34,284 bases of DNA, taken from an uncultured Eubacteriales bacterium. GTDB lineage: Bacteria > Bacillota > Clostridia > Oscillospirales > QAMX01. Where the stretch lies: contig CAJLFQ010000019.1 of assembly GCA_905205975.1 (NCBI GenBank), positions 1 to 34,284 of the forward strand, in the 5' to 3' direction. This document shows positions 7,763 to 17,050 of this stretch, piece by piece. The notes under the pieces were generated by a model. It saw nothing but the letters and a program-made list of their open reading frames with translations. It had not been told where the DNA came from and searched no databases. Each line of letters starts with the position of its first letter. Position 1 is the stretch's first letter. Position numbers and translations under genes: made by a program.

Positions 7763-8560
7763 ATGAAAAAGAAAATCACAGCACTCTGCCTGTGCGCAGC
7801 AATGCTCGCCATCGCCATCGTCGGCGCCTCTCTCGCATACTTCACGGATACCAAAGATGCGACCAACACCTTCACCGTCGGCAACGTCAAGATTGAACTG
7901 ATCGAACAACAGCGCGGCGAGAACGGTCTTGAACCCTTTGAACAGAACAAGAAGCTGTACCCCATCGTTGGCTCTGCACAGGGTGAGAAGGATGCTCTGG
8001 GTATGCCCACCGCAAAGAACTATGTTGACAAGATGGTCACCATCAAGAACACGGGTTCTGAAGCAGCCTACATCCGCGCCTACTTCGCCATCCCGTCCGC
8101 TCTGGATGACGGCTATGAAACCTTCAACGCCGGTAAGAACGTCCTGCACTTCAATTTTGGCAACAAAGTCGAAGGTAACGTGATTACTTCTACAGAAGGC
8201 GTTGAGTGGATTTGGACGCATGGCAGCAAGTGGAACTACTTTGAAACCGAAATCGACGGTATCAAGTACAATGTCTACTATGCTGACTACCATCAGGCAG
8301 TTGAGGGCGGCGAAACGACGAAACAGTTTGTTCAGGGCGTTTACCTCGACAAGTCCTTCAACTTTGACGGAGAAGGCAACCCGGTAGCATTCGGCGAAAC
8401 GATTAAACTCGATCAAGGCTGGAACTGGGAAAAGGTTTCTTGCCCGATCTTTGCAGTTGCAGTTCAAGCCGCTGGCTTTGACTCTGCTGAAGAAGCTGTC
8501 ACCGCAGCGTTTGGTGAAAAGTACAACCCGTGGGGTACCGGCGTAGACAACTGGCAATAA
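7763..8560 (+). CDS. TasA/CalY-like fibre protein 3 (SipW-type signal peptide)
   Basis: I chose the ATG at 7763, with AAAGGAAG upstream. It encodes 265 residues. The frame extends to a TTG at 7745 but without support. The signal region runs through GASLAYFTDTKDATNTFTVG, closest of the five to the canonical TasA pattern. The mature domain is the longest of the small paralogs and carries the C-terminal AVQAAGF motif. Its codon choice is less GC-biased than that of its neighbours (more GGT, AAG and GCT), hinting at a separate history or high expression. It is followed by two large palindromes, so it may close a transcript segment. Confidence 0.85.
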   Translation: MKKKITALCLCAAMLAIAIVGASLAYFTDTKDATNTFTVGNVKIELIEQQRGENGLEPFEQNKKLYPIVGSAQGEKDALGMPTAKNYVDKMVTIKNTGSEAAYIRAYFAIPSALDDGYETFNAGKNVLHFNFGNKVEGNVITSTEGVEWIWTHGSKWNYFETEIDGIKYNVYYADYHQAVEGGETTKQFVQGVYLDKSFNFDGEGNPVAFGETIKLDQGWNWEKVSCPIFAVAVQAAGFDSAEEAVTAAFGEKYNPWGTGVDNWQ

Positions 8561-8585
8561 TTTTCTCTCCCCGAATCCATCCCGA

Positions 8586-8652
8586 CCTGCGCCCGGATCC
8601 GGGCGCAGGCCATACAAGAGCACCCGGAAAACCGGATGCTCTTGTATGGCCT
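8586..8652 (+). other. Two overlapping long palindromes between TasA-like genes 3 and 4
   Basis: Bases 8586-8609 form a perfect 24-base palindrome centred on GGATCC (CCTGCGCCCGGA and its complement). Bases 8607-8652 form a hairpin of about 20 bp with one mismatch and an AAAA loop (AGGCCATACAAGAGCA, then CCGG, pairing with the mirror arm). The two share three bases, so forming one may compete with the other. Neither is followed by a T run. They could be terminator-like, mRNA-stabilising or a remnant mobile palindrome. The rest of the 221-base gap (8561-8781) shows nothing else. Confidence 0.65.
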
Positions 8653-8781
8653 GATTCAAACCGCGCATTTTCCCCTGCAAAAGGCCATTCCGCATCCAAA
8701 ACACAGCGCCGCACAGATAAAAGCGGCCAACATACACGCACACATCTCAGTAAAACGTACCAATCGAGAGGAGCAAGGTTT

Positions 8782-9423
8782 ATGAAGCGCAAAATTTTCC
8801 TGCTGTCGGTTGTGGCGATCTGTCTCGCCATTGCCGCCGTCGGCACGCTTGCCTACTTCAACGCGGAGGACACGGCGCACAACGTCATCACCTCCGGCAG
8901 CGTCAAAATCCGCTTGGACGAATGGGCAGACCAGGGCCGCACGCAGCCGTTTGAAGATCAAACCGGCGTCATGCCCGGCACAGCGGCGACCAAAATCGTC
9001 GAGGTCGCCAACACGGGCAAATCCCCGGCATGGGTGCGCGTCAGCGTCGCGGTCAGCGTAACCGCGGCAGACGGCGAAACGCCGCTCCCGTCCGCCCCGG
9101 TTGAACTCGATTTCAACAAGCAGGACTGGACAGACGGCGGCGACGGCTTCTATTATTATAACAGCCCGCTTGCCCCGGGCGAATCGACGGCGCCGCTCTT
9201 CACGCAGGTTTCCTTCCATAATACCATGGGCAACGAATATCAGAACAGCGCGGCGAAGATCGACGTCAGCGCGGAAGCCGTCCAGACGGCGCACAACGGC
9301 GAAACGCCGCTGGATGCCAAAGGCTGGCCGTCTGCCCCGGCAGCAACGACCGCCGCAACCTCCGCACCGGAAACGTCCGGCGAGCCTACCGGCAGCCTGC
9401 TGCCGCCGGTCACGAATAACTGA
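8782..9423 (+). CDS. TasA/CalY-like fibre protein 4 (SipW-type signal peptide)
   Basis: The ATG at 8782 has GAGAGGAG ahead of it. The open frame before it crosses the palindromes and is not credible as coding. The 213-residue product has the SipW-type region GTLAYFNAEDTAHNVITSG. A domain with VEVANTGKSPAWVRVSVAV follows, the pattern of a TasA-type beta-sandwich, and the AVQTAHNG motif sits near residue 170. The last 30 residues are rich in Ala, Thr, Pro and Ser and end PPVTNN, a spacer-like tail the other paralogs lack. Only 20 bases separate it from the giant adhesin gene, so the two are co-transcribed. Confidence 0.82.
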   Translation: MKRKIFLLSVVAICLAIAAVGTLAYFNAEDTAHNVITSGSVKIRLDEWADQGRTQPFEDQTGVMPGTAATKIVEVANTGKSPAWVRVSVAVSVTAADGETPLPSAPVELDFNKQDWTDGGDGFYYYNSPLAPGESTAPLFTQVSFHNTMGNEYQNSAAKIDVSAEAVQTAHNGETPLDAKGWPSAPAATTAATSAPETSGEPTGSLLPPVTNN

Positions 9424-9443
9424 CAGAAAGGGGACATTCCAAC

Positions 9444-12400
9444 ATGAAAAAGCGAATCATGGCGATGCTTCTGGCGCTCTGCATGGTTCTGTCCATCTGC
9501 GTCCCCATTGCCGTCGCGGATGACGAACAGCCGGAAGAAAAAGCCGTTGTCCCGGAATGCAGCTGCTGGGGTGCTAGCTTGGGCTTGCCGCTGAGCAGCC
9601 ATGGGATCATCCACAACTGCGACCGTCAGAACTTCTGCAAAGAAGAAATCAACACGACCGTCAGCCACATGGTCTACAACTGGGCGGACTACCCGGACGA
9701 TGTCAAGACCTATCTGGTCGAGCTGCTCACGGGCGACGAAGCATATGCAGAAAAATATGCGGAGCTGCAAAAAGAGCTGAAACTCGAAGACAACCGCCCG
9801 CAGATCACCGTCGAAGACAAGAGCCCCACGGTCGGCGGCTACAAGCCGTCCGTCTCCGTCGAGGGTCAGACCGTCCGCATGGATAAATATGCGAAGGCCA
9901 CGCTGTCTGCCGGCGACGATACGGCGTGGCAGATCTGCATCGATACGACGTCTGAAATCTGGCAGTGGGCGGATATCACCGGCGGTCAGGGCAGCCTGAC
10001 GGTCAGCTACGGCTTGATCGGTTCGCTGCTCACCGAGAAAAACGGCGAATATCATGCATACCTCCGCGCCTATCGGACGTATGAAGACGGCGAAGCACAG
10101 CTGTGCGCCTATTCCAAGATTTATACGATCGTGATGGATCTCTCCGAACCGGATCTTTCAGAGGGCCAGTCTTTCCCGACCCCGGATTTTGAAGAGATGA
10201 CCCCATCCGACGCCGCCCCGGCATCGACGGAAGAACCTGCACCGGCAACAACGGGCGAAGCGCCTGCACCGGCTGCAACGGAAACGGATTCCGCCGCCGC
10301 AGGCGCCAACGCCGTCACCCCGGCTTCCCTGAGCGAAACCGGTGCCGAAACCGGCGACGTCGTTGAACCGTCTGTCACAACCACAGAACCCAAATTTATC
10401 CAGCCCGTCCCCGCTTTCCCGCAGGCGGATGACGATGTGCCGACAACCTACGTCATTCTCATCAACTACCAATTTGTAGACGGCACGCAGGCCGCCCCCT
10501 CCTGGAGCGCGACTGTTGCCGCCGGCAGCACCTATGTGCAGGACATCCAGAGCCCCGTGGTGGTGGGCTATACGCCAAACCAAGCGGTGGTTCATGTTGA
10601 AGCTTCCGAGACCAAGACCTACACCGTTACATATCAGCCCGCAGAGGTGGAGTTTACGGTCAAGCACTACCAGCAGAACATCGCCAACGACGAGTATACG
10701 CTGGTCGATACGGAGACAAAAAAGGGTTTCACCGAGTCTGCGGTCGGCGACGCTCTGGCGAAAACCTATGAAGGATTCTACGCCCTGCTCTACGATACCA
10801 CGACCACGATCGCGGCGGACGGCAGCACAGTGGTCGAAGTGTACTATGACCGCTACTACTATCTCATGAGCTTCGACCTGGACGGCGGCTACGGCGTCGA
10901 ACCCATCTATGCCCGCTTCGGCACGCCCATCAGCATCGGCACGCCCGCCAAACCGGGCTATGTGTTCAACGGCTGGAAACCGGAAATTCCCAAGACCATG
11001 CCCGCGGAGAACACCGGCTATCAGGCGAGCTGGAAACCGGGTTTAGCGAGTTTCACGGTTGTTTTCTGGTATGAAAACGCCGATGACGACGGATACAGCT
11101 ACATCGGCTCTTACATTCCGGCAAATGTTGAACCCGGCACGCAGCATAAGAGCGAGGATTACAAGAACCAGCCCTTTAACGATCGTGACGACAAGCACTT
11201 TACCTACAACGCAGACAAAGCCGAAACTGTAACCGTTGCAGGCGACGGCTCAACCGTGCTCAATGTGTATTTCACGAGAAACACGTATACGCTGACGTTC
11301 AAGGGCGGCGAAAAAGTTCTGAACTGTGGAAAGACTGAGCATAGTCACAGCGATAGCTGCTGCAAATATGGTGGAACCAGCATTACCCACTGGAATCATA
11401 GAGATTCTTGTTGCAAATTGGGGCTGTCGGAACATACCCACAGTGACAGTTGCTACAAAAAATCCGACCTGACCATTACCGCAAAGTATCAGGCGGACAT
11501 CCACAGCAATTTTCCCATCAAAGATGGAAACAATACTATTTGGTGGAATGTCCCCGATGGGTGTGAGTCGTTCAAAGCCGACACTATGCTTGGCAGCATA
11601 GATACAATGCCAGGTGAAAACATCGTATTTGAAAAAGCTGGTTCGCAATCTGGTGCGGTGCTTTACTACTACATTGAAACACTACAAGGCGAGACAGGAA
11701 CCTACACGCATGACGGAAAAAGCTTTATGCTTTACAAGCAGATTACGTTGGAAAAAGAATGTCAATTAACATATTCAGAGGAATTCCACAATATTACCGG
11801 TTTTACTCAGTGGTGGTCTGATCCTAAGTTTGACAAGATGGAGCAAGGCGGTGTCGCTTATGCAGGTTATTATGATGGTGGATGGTTTGAAGACAGTTAC
11901 TATTATATTAACGAAAAAAACTACCTCTGCTATACCCGCAACAGCTACAATCTGAAGTTCTACAACTACAATGCAGAAGTTCCGGGCAAAGGCGGCAGTG
12001 TGCAATATGAAGCGCCGCTGAGCGGCTATCAGTTCACACCGGAATACCCGAGTGATCTTGAAAAGAACGCTTATGAGTTTGCTGGCTGGTACACCACGGC
12101 GGAGTGCTTTGACGGCACAGAGGTCAATTGGGAAACTGCCAAAATGCCGGCAAATGACGTGATGCTTTACGCAAAATGGATGCCGAAAACGCATACCGTT
12201 AGAACGTGGCTGACCAACAAACTGGACATGCCAGTCAACGGTATGGATGGGAATGCGCAGAAAGTTCTGCACGGTCGGAAAGCTGTAGAGCCGGCGCAGC
12301 CGAAAAATGGCAACTATACATTTGTCGGCTGGTTCTACATGGAAAACGGCGTGGAGCATGGCTTTGAGTTTGATATGCCAATCACAAAAGACCTCGACCT

Positions 12401-13997
12401 CTACGCCAAGTGGAGCTCCAACACGCTGGTCAACTATACCATCCGGTATGTGCTGAAAGACAGCCGCACGGAGATTGCGGCTCCCACCACCGGCAGTGCG
12501 CTGGCGGGCAGCACAAAGACATTCAACGCAAAAGCCGGTACAGAACTGTACGATCCGTATCAGGGGAAGGGCTATTTCCCGCTGACGAACAGCCACTCGC
12601 TCACGATGGACATCGAAGAAGACAAGAATGTGTATATCTTCGAGTATACCCATGTGGATCAAGTGAAGTATACCGTGCGGTATCTGGACAAAGCCACAGG
12701 TGAGCCGGTTGTCGTGAACGGTACGCCGACACCGGATAAGACGGTTGAAACGTCCGACGCCGTCATCACGGAAAAATTCAAGCAGATCGCAGGCTACGCG
12801 CCGGACGCCTATCAGAAACGTCTGGTGCTGAGCGTCAACGAGAAAGAAAACGTCATCATCTTCTGGTATACCAAGGACACCGAACACGCGCCGGTGCAGA
12901 TTATCCACTGGGTGCAGAGCATTAGCGCCGGTTCCTATACCGAATACCAGAGCAGCATGAACGTCAACGGCACCATCGGCGAAACCTATACGGTAGACCC
13001 GCTGACGATTCAGGGCTTTGCCTACAATGCAGACAAGAGCAATGCCTCAGGTGAACTGACCGCAGCCGGTCTGATTCTGAACCTGTACTATGTCCGCAAT
13101 GAGTACCCCTATGCGTTCCGCTTCCTGAAAAAGGACACGGAGGAAGCGCTTGCGGATCCTGTGGAAGGCAATGCCCGTTATCAGGCGCAGGTGACGCAGA
13201 CCGCCAAGGAGATCCCCGGCTACACGCTGACGAGCGCGGAACAGCAGGCCATCATCATCGCCGTCGAGGAGGGCGACGCGGCGGTCAAGAACGTTAAAAC
13301 CTTCTACTACACCGAGCAGACTGTGGATATCAAGTACGAGGTCGTCGGCCCCGATGGCTGCGGCACGCTGGATAACTATCAGGACGCCCAGCTCAAGGTC
13401 ATGTCCGGTGCGGTGAAAGGTTCCACGCCTACCGCCGCGGACGGCTTCAAGTTCGCCGGCTGGTTTAAGGACGAGGCCTGCACGCAGCCGGTCGATGCAG
13501 GCTGGGTCGAAGACAACAAACTCACCCCGCAGAAAACCAAAGACTACGGCGGCGTCATGGGCTATGAGGCGAAAACGTACTACGCGAAGTTCGCGTATGA
13601 CGTCTTTGACCTGACCGTTTCCAAATCCGGCGCAGACGCCGTCGACGAAAACCAGACGTTCATCTTCCTCATCAGCGGTGAAGGCGTCGAAATGGAAGTG
13701 GTTGTCCACGGCAACCGCAGCGTGACCGTCAAGGGTCTGAAGGTCGGCACATACACCGTCACCGAATTGACCGATTGGAGCTGGCGCTATACGCCGGATG
13801 AACCCCAGAAGACCGTCTCGCAGGCAGATGCCCAGCAGGCGGCGGCAAACCAAACCGCGCACACCGTTAATACCGCGCACACCGTTAATTTCGTCAACAC
13901 CCGCACGAACAGCAAATGGCTGAACGGCGCGGCCTACTGCGACAACCGCTGGATCACCAAAACGGCGATCAACAGCGCGACGGTTGAGATCAACTGA
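9444..13997 (+). CDS. Giant secreted adhesin with InlB/MucBP-like repeats
   Basis: This 1517-residue protein starts with an ordinary Sec signal peptide (about 26 residues), not the SipW type. A Cys-containing N-terminal region follows, then an Ala/Pro/Thr/Glu-rich linker (about residues 245-325). Next come many beta-repeats of the MucBP kind (VKHYQQN, TYTVRYLDKATG-like, VRYVLKDS-like) and InlB-type repeats recognised by GYVFNGW (about 506), YEFAGWY (876), YTFVGWF (958) and FKFAGWF (1335). Residues 627-672 contain three His/Cys motifs (HSHSDSC, HRDSC, HTHSDSC) inside a segment of clearly lower GC. The C-terminus is a Cna_B-like domain (LTVSKSGAD, GTYTVTEL, FVNTRT). It has no LPXTG-like signal and no membrane segment, so it is either released or held by the fibre. 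A role as adhesin is inferred from the domains. Confidence 0.85.
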   Translation: MKKRIMAMLLALCMVLSICVPIAVADDEQPEEKAVVPECSCWGASLGLPLSSHGIIHNCDRQNFCKEEINTTVSHMVYNWADYPDDVKTYLVELLTGDEAYAEKYAELQKELKLEDNRPQITVEDKSPTVGGYKPSVSVEGQTVRMDKYAKATLSAGDDTAWQICIDTTSEIWQWADITGGQGSLTVSYGLIGSLLTEKNGEYHAYLRAYRTYEDGEAQLCAYSKIYTIVMDLSEPDLSEGQSFPTPDFEEMTPSDAAPASTEEPAPATTGEAPAPAATETDSAAAGANAVTPASLSETGAETGDVVEPSVTTTEPKFIQPVPAFPQADDDVPTTYVILINYQFVDGTQAAPSWSATVAAGSTYVQDIQSPVVVGYTPNQAVVHVEASETKTYTVTYQPAEVEFTVKHYQQNIANDEYTLVDTETKKGFTESAVGDALAKTYEGFYALLYDTTTTIAADGSTVVEVYYDRYYYLMSFDLDGGYGVEPIYARFGTPISIGTPAKPGYVFNGWKPEIPKTMPAENTGYQASWKPGLASFTVVFWYENADDDGYSYIGSYIPANVEPGTQHKSEDYKNQPFNDRDDKHFTYNADKAETVTVAGDGSTVLNVYFTRNTYTLTFKGGEKVLNCGKTEHSHSDSCCKYGGTSITHWNHRDSCCKLGLSEHTHSDSCYKKSDLTITAKYQADIHSNFPIKDGNNTIWWNVPDGCESFKADTMLGSIDTMPGENIVFEKAGSQSGAVLYYYIETLQGETGTYTHDGKSFMLYKQITLEKECQLTYSEEFHNITGFTQWWSDPKFDKMEQGGVAYAGYYDGGWFEDSYYYINEKNYLCYTRNSYNLKFYNYNAEVPGKGGSVQYEAPLSGYQFTPEYPSDLEKNAYEFAGWYTTAECFDGTEVNWETAKMPANDVMLYAKWMPKTHTVRTWLTNKLDMPVNGMDGNAQKVLHGRKAVEPAQPKNGNYTFVGWFYMENGVEHGFEFDMPITKDLDLYAKWSSNTLVNYTIRYVLKDSRTEIAAPTTGSALAGSTKTFNAKAGTELYDPYQGKGYFPLTNSHSLTMDIEEDKNVYIFEYTHVDQVKYTVRYLDKATGEPVVVNGTPTPDKTVETSDAVITEKFKQIAGYAPDAYQKRLVLSVNEKENVIIFWYTKDTEHAPVQIIHWVQSISAGSYTEYQSSMNVNGTIGETYTVDPLTIQGFAYNADKSNASGELTAAGLILNLYYVRNEYPYAFRFLKKDTEEALADPVEGNARYQAQVTQTAKEIPGYTLTSAEQQAIIIAVEEGDAAVKNVKTFYYTEQTVDIKYEVVGPDGCGTLDNYQDAQLKVMSGAVKGSTPTAADGFKFAGWFKDEACTQPVDAGWVEDNKLTPQKTKDYGGVMGYEAKTYYAKFAYDVFDLTVSKSGADAVDENQTFIFLISGEGVEMEVVVHGNRSVTVKGLKVGTYTVTELTDWSWRYTPDEPQKTVSQADAQQAAANQTAHTVNTAHTVNFVNTRTNSKWLNGAAYCDNRWITKTAINSATVEIN

Positions 13998-14015
13998 GAA
14001 AGGGGGACATGAGAA

Positions 14016-14600
14016 ATGAATCCGAACAAACCGGTCAATCGCAAAACCCGACTTCGCTGGAACCGCTCGTTTGTGCTGGTGGTTTCCGTGCTCGTCCTGC
14101 TCGTAGGCATCGTCGGGGCGTCGGTGGCCTACCTCTCCATGAAGACCGGGGAGGTCAAGAATCAGTTTACCTACGGTCAGGTTTCCTGCGCGGTAGAAGA
14201 AGACTTCCGGGACGGCGTCAAAAAGGACGTCAGCATCAAAAATACGGGCAACATTCCGGCTTTCATCCGTGTCCGCCTGGTCTTTACCTGGAAAGATGCT
14301 GACGGCAGCGTCTATGGCACGGCTCCGCAAGCCGGAGACTACACCCTGGAAATCAACGAAGCCGACTGGAAAACAGATGCCAATGGGTACTACTACTGTA
14401 CGCAGCCGGTCGCAGCAGGCAAATTGACCCCGATTCTGATTAAAAGCTGTAAGCCGAATGACGGCAGGAATCCGAAAGGCTATGACCTCTCCGTTGAAAT
14501 CCTGGCCGACGCAATTCAAAGCGAACCGGTCAGCGCCGTCAAAGAAGCATGGGGTGTGACCGTTCGAAACGGCAGCATCACCGCGGGTTCCGGCAACTAA
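14016..14600 (+). CDS. TasA/CalY-like fibre protein 5 (SipW-type signal peptide)
   Basis: The ATG at 14016 lies 18 bases after the adhesin stop, with AGAAAGGGGG upstream. The 194-residue product has a longer basic N-terminus than its paralogs, then a strong hydrophobic stretch, GASVAYLSMKT and NQFTYGQVSCAV. The pattern DVSIKNTGNIPAFIRVRLV marks the TasA-like beta-sandwich. The C-terminal ADAIQSEPV and EAWGV match the paralogs. Its place after the adhesin and directly before the anchored Cna_B protein suggests it could be a linking subunit between fibre and anchor, which is a guess. Confidence 0.82.
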   Translation: MNPNKPVNRKTRLRWNRSFVLVVSVLVLLVGIVGASVAYLSMKTGEVKNQFTYGQVSCAVEEDFRDGVKKDVSIKNTGNIPAFIRVRLVFTWKDADGSVYGTAPQAGDYTLEINEADWKTDANGYYYCTQPVAAGKLTPILIKSCKPNDGRNPKGYDLSVEILADAIQSEPVSAVKEAWGVTVRNGSITAGSGN

Positions 14601-14615
14601 AGGAGGGACGAAACG

Positions 14616-16361
14616 ATGAAAAAATCAATCCGGACAGCGCTCGCGCTGGCGATGATGTTCGTCCTCGTCCTCAGCATGGCGACCGGCATCTACGCCGACG
14701 AACCCCCGACCATCACCTTCAAAGGTTTTGGCAAGTCCGCCGGGTTCGATTTCCAGCCCGGCACCGTCTACCACAGCACAGACCTCTTCCAGGGCTTCAA
14801 AAACGTCGTCCCCGGCGATACGCTCTCGCAGCGCATCATCTTCAAAAATGAAGCCGCGGATACGGACTATGTCGTCCTCTCCATGCGTGCAGAGCTACAC
14901 GACGAACAGACCAACCCGCCGCAGACGAAAGACGCGCAGGACGTTGCTTGGATGAACGAGTTTCTCTCGAAGCTCTCCATGAAAGTCACGGCCGGTTCGC
15001 AGGTCGTTTTTGACGCGTCGCCCGACCAGCTCGGCGGCCTGAAAAACTTCGTCCGCCTCGGTGCGGTCTCGTCCGGCAAAACGCTCGACCTGAACGTCGA
15101 ACTAACCGTTCCGCTCGACCTCGACAACGCGTATGCCGACCGCATCGGCGAAGTCGACTGGGTCTTCCATGTGGACGGCTACAACGTCACGCACCTCACC
15201 GTCCGCAAGGTCTGGAATGACGGCGGCCTGCCGGTTGACCACTCAAACGACGTGGTCATGATTGACCTGCTGGCCGACGGTCAGAGCTATCTCCCGGCCC
15301 GTCTGACGGCGGATACGAACTGGACGCACGATTTCTACAACCTCGATACGGACTTTGAGTGGTCCGTCGTCGAAACAAACGTCCCGGAAGGCTATGACGT
15401 CAGCTATGAGGTCACAGACACCGAAGTGACCATCATCAACACGCGCAAAGACCTGACCAGCCTGACCGTCGAAAAGCAGTGGGTCAACGGCGCCAACGCG
15501 CAGCCGGAATCCGCGACGGTCGAACTGCTGGCCAACGGTCAAACGGTCGAATCTGTGATCCTCTCCGCGCAGAACAACTGGCAGCACACCTGGAACGACC
15601 TCGCGAAAGACATCGCTTGGTCTGTCCGTGAAACAAACGTGCCGGAAGGCTATCGCCCGGTCTATCAGACCGAAGGCACGAAGACCGTGATTCAGAACGT
15701 CTACAAAACCGAACCCATCGACCAGAAGACGAGCCTGACGGTTGAAAAGGTCTGGGCGGGCGAACAGCCGCACCCGGATGCCGTGACGGCGGTTCTGCTG
15801 GCGAACGGTGAAGCCCGCGAAACGGTGACGCTGTCGGCGGAAAACAACTGGCAGCACACCTGGACCGCGCTGGACGCTTCGGTGAACTGGTCAGCGGTGG
15901 AACAGGATGTCCCGGCAGGCTACAAGGCGACCTATGAGACAAACGGTCAAACCGTCACCATCACGAATACGCCGGTTTCAACGGAACCGGCTGCACTGAC
16001 GGTCAAAAAGGTCTGGAGCGGCGACAAGGGCATCAAGCGCCCCGAAGCGGTGACGGCAACCCTGTACAACGGCACTGAAAAAGTCGAAAGCGTCCTTTTG
16101 AACGCGGCGAACGGCTGGACATATACGTGGGAGAACCTCGATCCGTCCGGCAGCTGGCAGGTCGTTGAAACGAACATCCCGAAGGAATATACCCCGTCCT
16201 ACAAGGTGGAAAACGGCGTCGTAACGATTACGAATACGGCGACGCTGATCCATACAGGTCAGCTGAAGTGGCCGGTGCCTGTGCTCGGCGGGCTCGGCTT
16301 GATTCTCGCAGCGCTCGGCTGCGTGGTCATTTTCCGGAAGAAGAAGGGCAAAGATGCCTAA
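14616..16361 (+). CDS. Cna_B-repeat surface protein with degenerate sorting signal
   Basis: This 581-residue protein has a Sec signal peptide (about 28 residues). An N-terminal domain (about 30-190) follows, with an NVELTVPLDLDNAY stretch reminiscent of the TasA fold. Four Cna_B-type repeats occur at about 194-280, 282-366, 373-457 and 459-542, each opening LTVxKxW and ending near TITNT. The C-terminus has LIHTGQLKWPVP, a hydrophobic segment and FRKKKGKDA: the layout of a sortase sorting signal with LIHTG in place of LPxTG. The start follows AAAGGAGGG. The sortase gene overlaps its last codons, so the pair is translationally coupled. Most likely it is the wall-anchored base or stalk of the surface structure. 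Confidence 0.88.
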   Translation: MKKSIRTALALAMMFVLVLSMATGIYADEPPTITFKGFGKSAGFDFQPGTVYHSTDLFQGFKNVVPGDTLSQRIIFKNEAADTDYVVLSMRAELHDEQTNPPQTKDAQDVAWMNEFLSKLSMKVTAGSQVVFDASPDQLGGLKNFVRLGAVSSGKTLDLNVELTVPLDLDNAYADRIGEVDWVFHVDGYNVTHLTVRKVWNDGGLPVDHSNDVVMIDLLADGQSYLPARLTADTNWTHDFYNLDTDFEWSVVETNVPEGYDVSYEVTDTEVTIINTRKDLTSLTVEKQWVNGANAQPESATVELLANGQTVESVILSAQNNWQHTWNDLAKDIAWSVRETNVPEGYRPVYQTEGTKTVIQNVYKTEPIDQKTSLTVEKVWAGEQPHPDAVTAVLLANGEARETVTLSAENNWQHTWTALDASVNWSAVEQDVPAGYKATYETNGQTVTITNTPVSTEPAALTVKKVWSGDKGIKRPEAVTATLYNGTEKVESVLLNAANGWTYTWENLDPSGSWQVVETNIPKEYTPSYKVENGVVTITNTATLIHTGQLKWPVPVLGGLGLILAALGCVVIFRKKKGKDA

Positions 16362-17004
16362 AAAAGCAGGCATCGCGCTTTTGGCAGCAGGAGCAGTGCT
16401 GATCGGTTCAGCGCTGCTCCTGCTTCTCCATAACGGCAGAGAGGATCGCTTTGCAAAGCAGGAATCCGAGCGCCTGCTCGAAAGCGTCCGATTCGCCATC
16501 AGCGCAAGAGTGACGACTGAGGTGCGGGTTCCGACGGAACCGCCGGAGACGCAGCCGGGTGAAACAACCGCCGCAGATGTGCCAAGCCAGCCCGATGAAA
16601 CAGAGCCGAAGGAGATGCCGACCGTTGAACTCGACGGCCAGCGCTATCTCGGTGTGCTGGAAATTCCGGCACTGGAGCTGAGCCTGCCGGTTATGGCCGA
16701 CTGGGACTATGACCGCCTGCGCCGCGCGCCGTGCCGCCAGTTCGGTTCGCTTGCGGAATCCAACCTCGTCATCGCGGGACATAACTATAAGAATCATTTT
16801 GCGCGCCTGCGGTCGCTCAAACCGGGCGACGCGGTGACATTCATCGATATGAACGGCGTAACCCACGCGTTCAGCGTCGCCGCTGTCGAGATTCTCGCGC
16901 CCGAATCGGTGGAAGATGTGCAGAACAGCGGCTATCCGCTGACGCTGTATACCTGCACCACCGGCGCAAAATCGCGCGTCGTCGTCTTTTGCAGCGCAGT
17001 CTGA
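16354..17004 (+). CDS. Sortase, dedicated to the upstream Cna_B protein
   Basis: This 216-residue transpeptidase has an N-terminal membrane segment (about 5-24), a Thr/Pro/Glu-rich spacer to about residue 90 and a C-terminal sortase barrel. Catalytic residues are visible: His143 in IAGHNYKNHF, Cys201 in LTLYTCT, and Arg208 in KSRVVVF. Its ATG overlaps the Cna_B gene by 8 bases and has AAGGG upstream. The odd LIHTG signal next door suggests its recognition site has diverged to match. The subclass (A-like or D-like) cannot be set by eye. The gene is followed by a terminator and ends the surface locus. Confidence 0.88.
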   Translation: MPKKAGIALLAAGAVLIGSALLLLLHNGREDRFAKQESERLLESVRFAISARVTTEVRVPTEPPETQPGETTAADVPSQPDETEPKEMPTVELDGQRYLGVLEIPALELSLPVMADWDYDRLRRAPCRQFGSLAESNLVIAGHNYKNHFARLRSLKPGDAVTFIDMNGVTHAFSVAAVEILAPESVEDVQNSGYPLTLYTCTTGAKSRVVVFCSAV

Positions 17005-17050
17005 CTGCGGCATGCAGCTGCAAACGAAGCGAATTCATCCGGCAACCTCC

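Noticed and set aside
13047..14519. Long minus-strand open frame (490 codons) opposite the adhesin and fifth TasA-like gene
   Set aside because: It is antisense to two well-supported genes. It shows no recognisable motif and its length follows from the high GC of the codons on the other strand.
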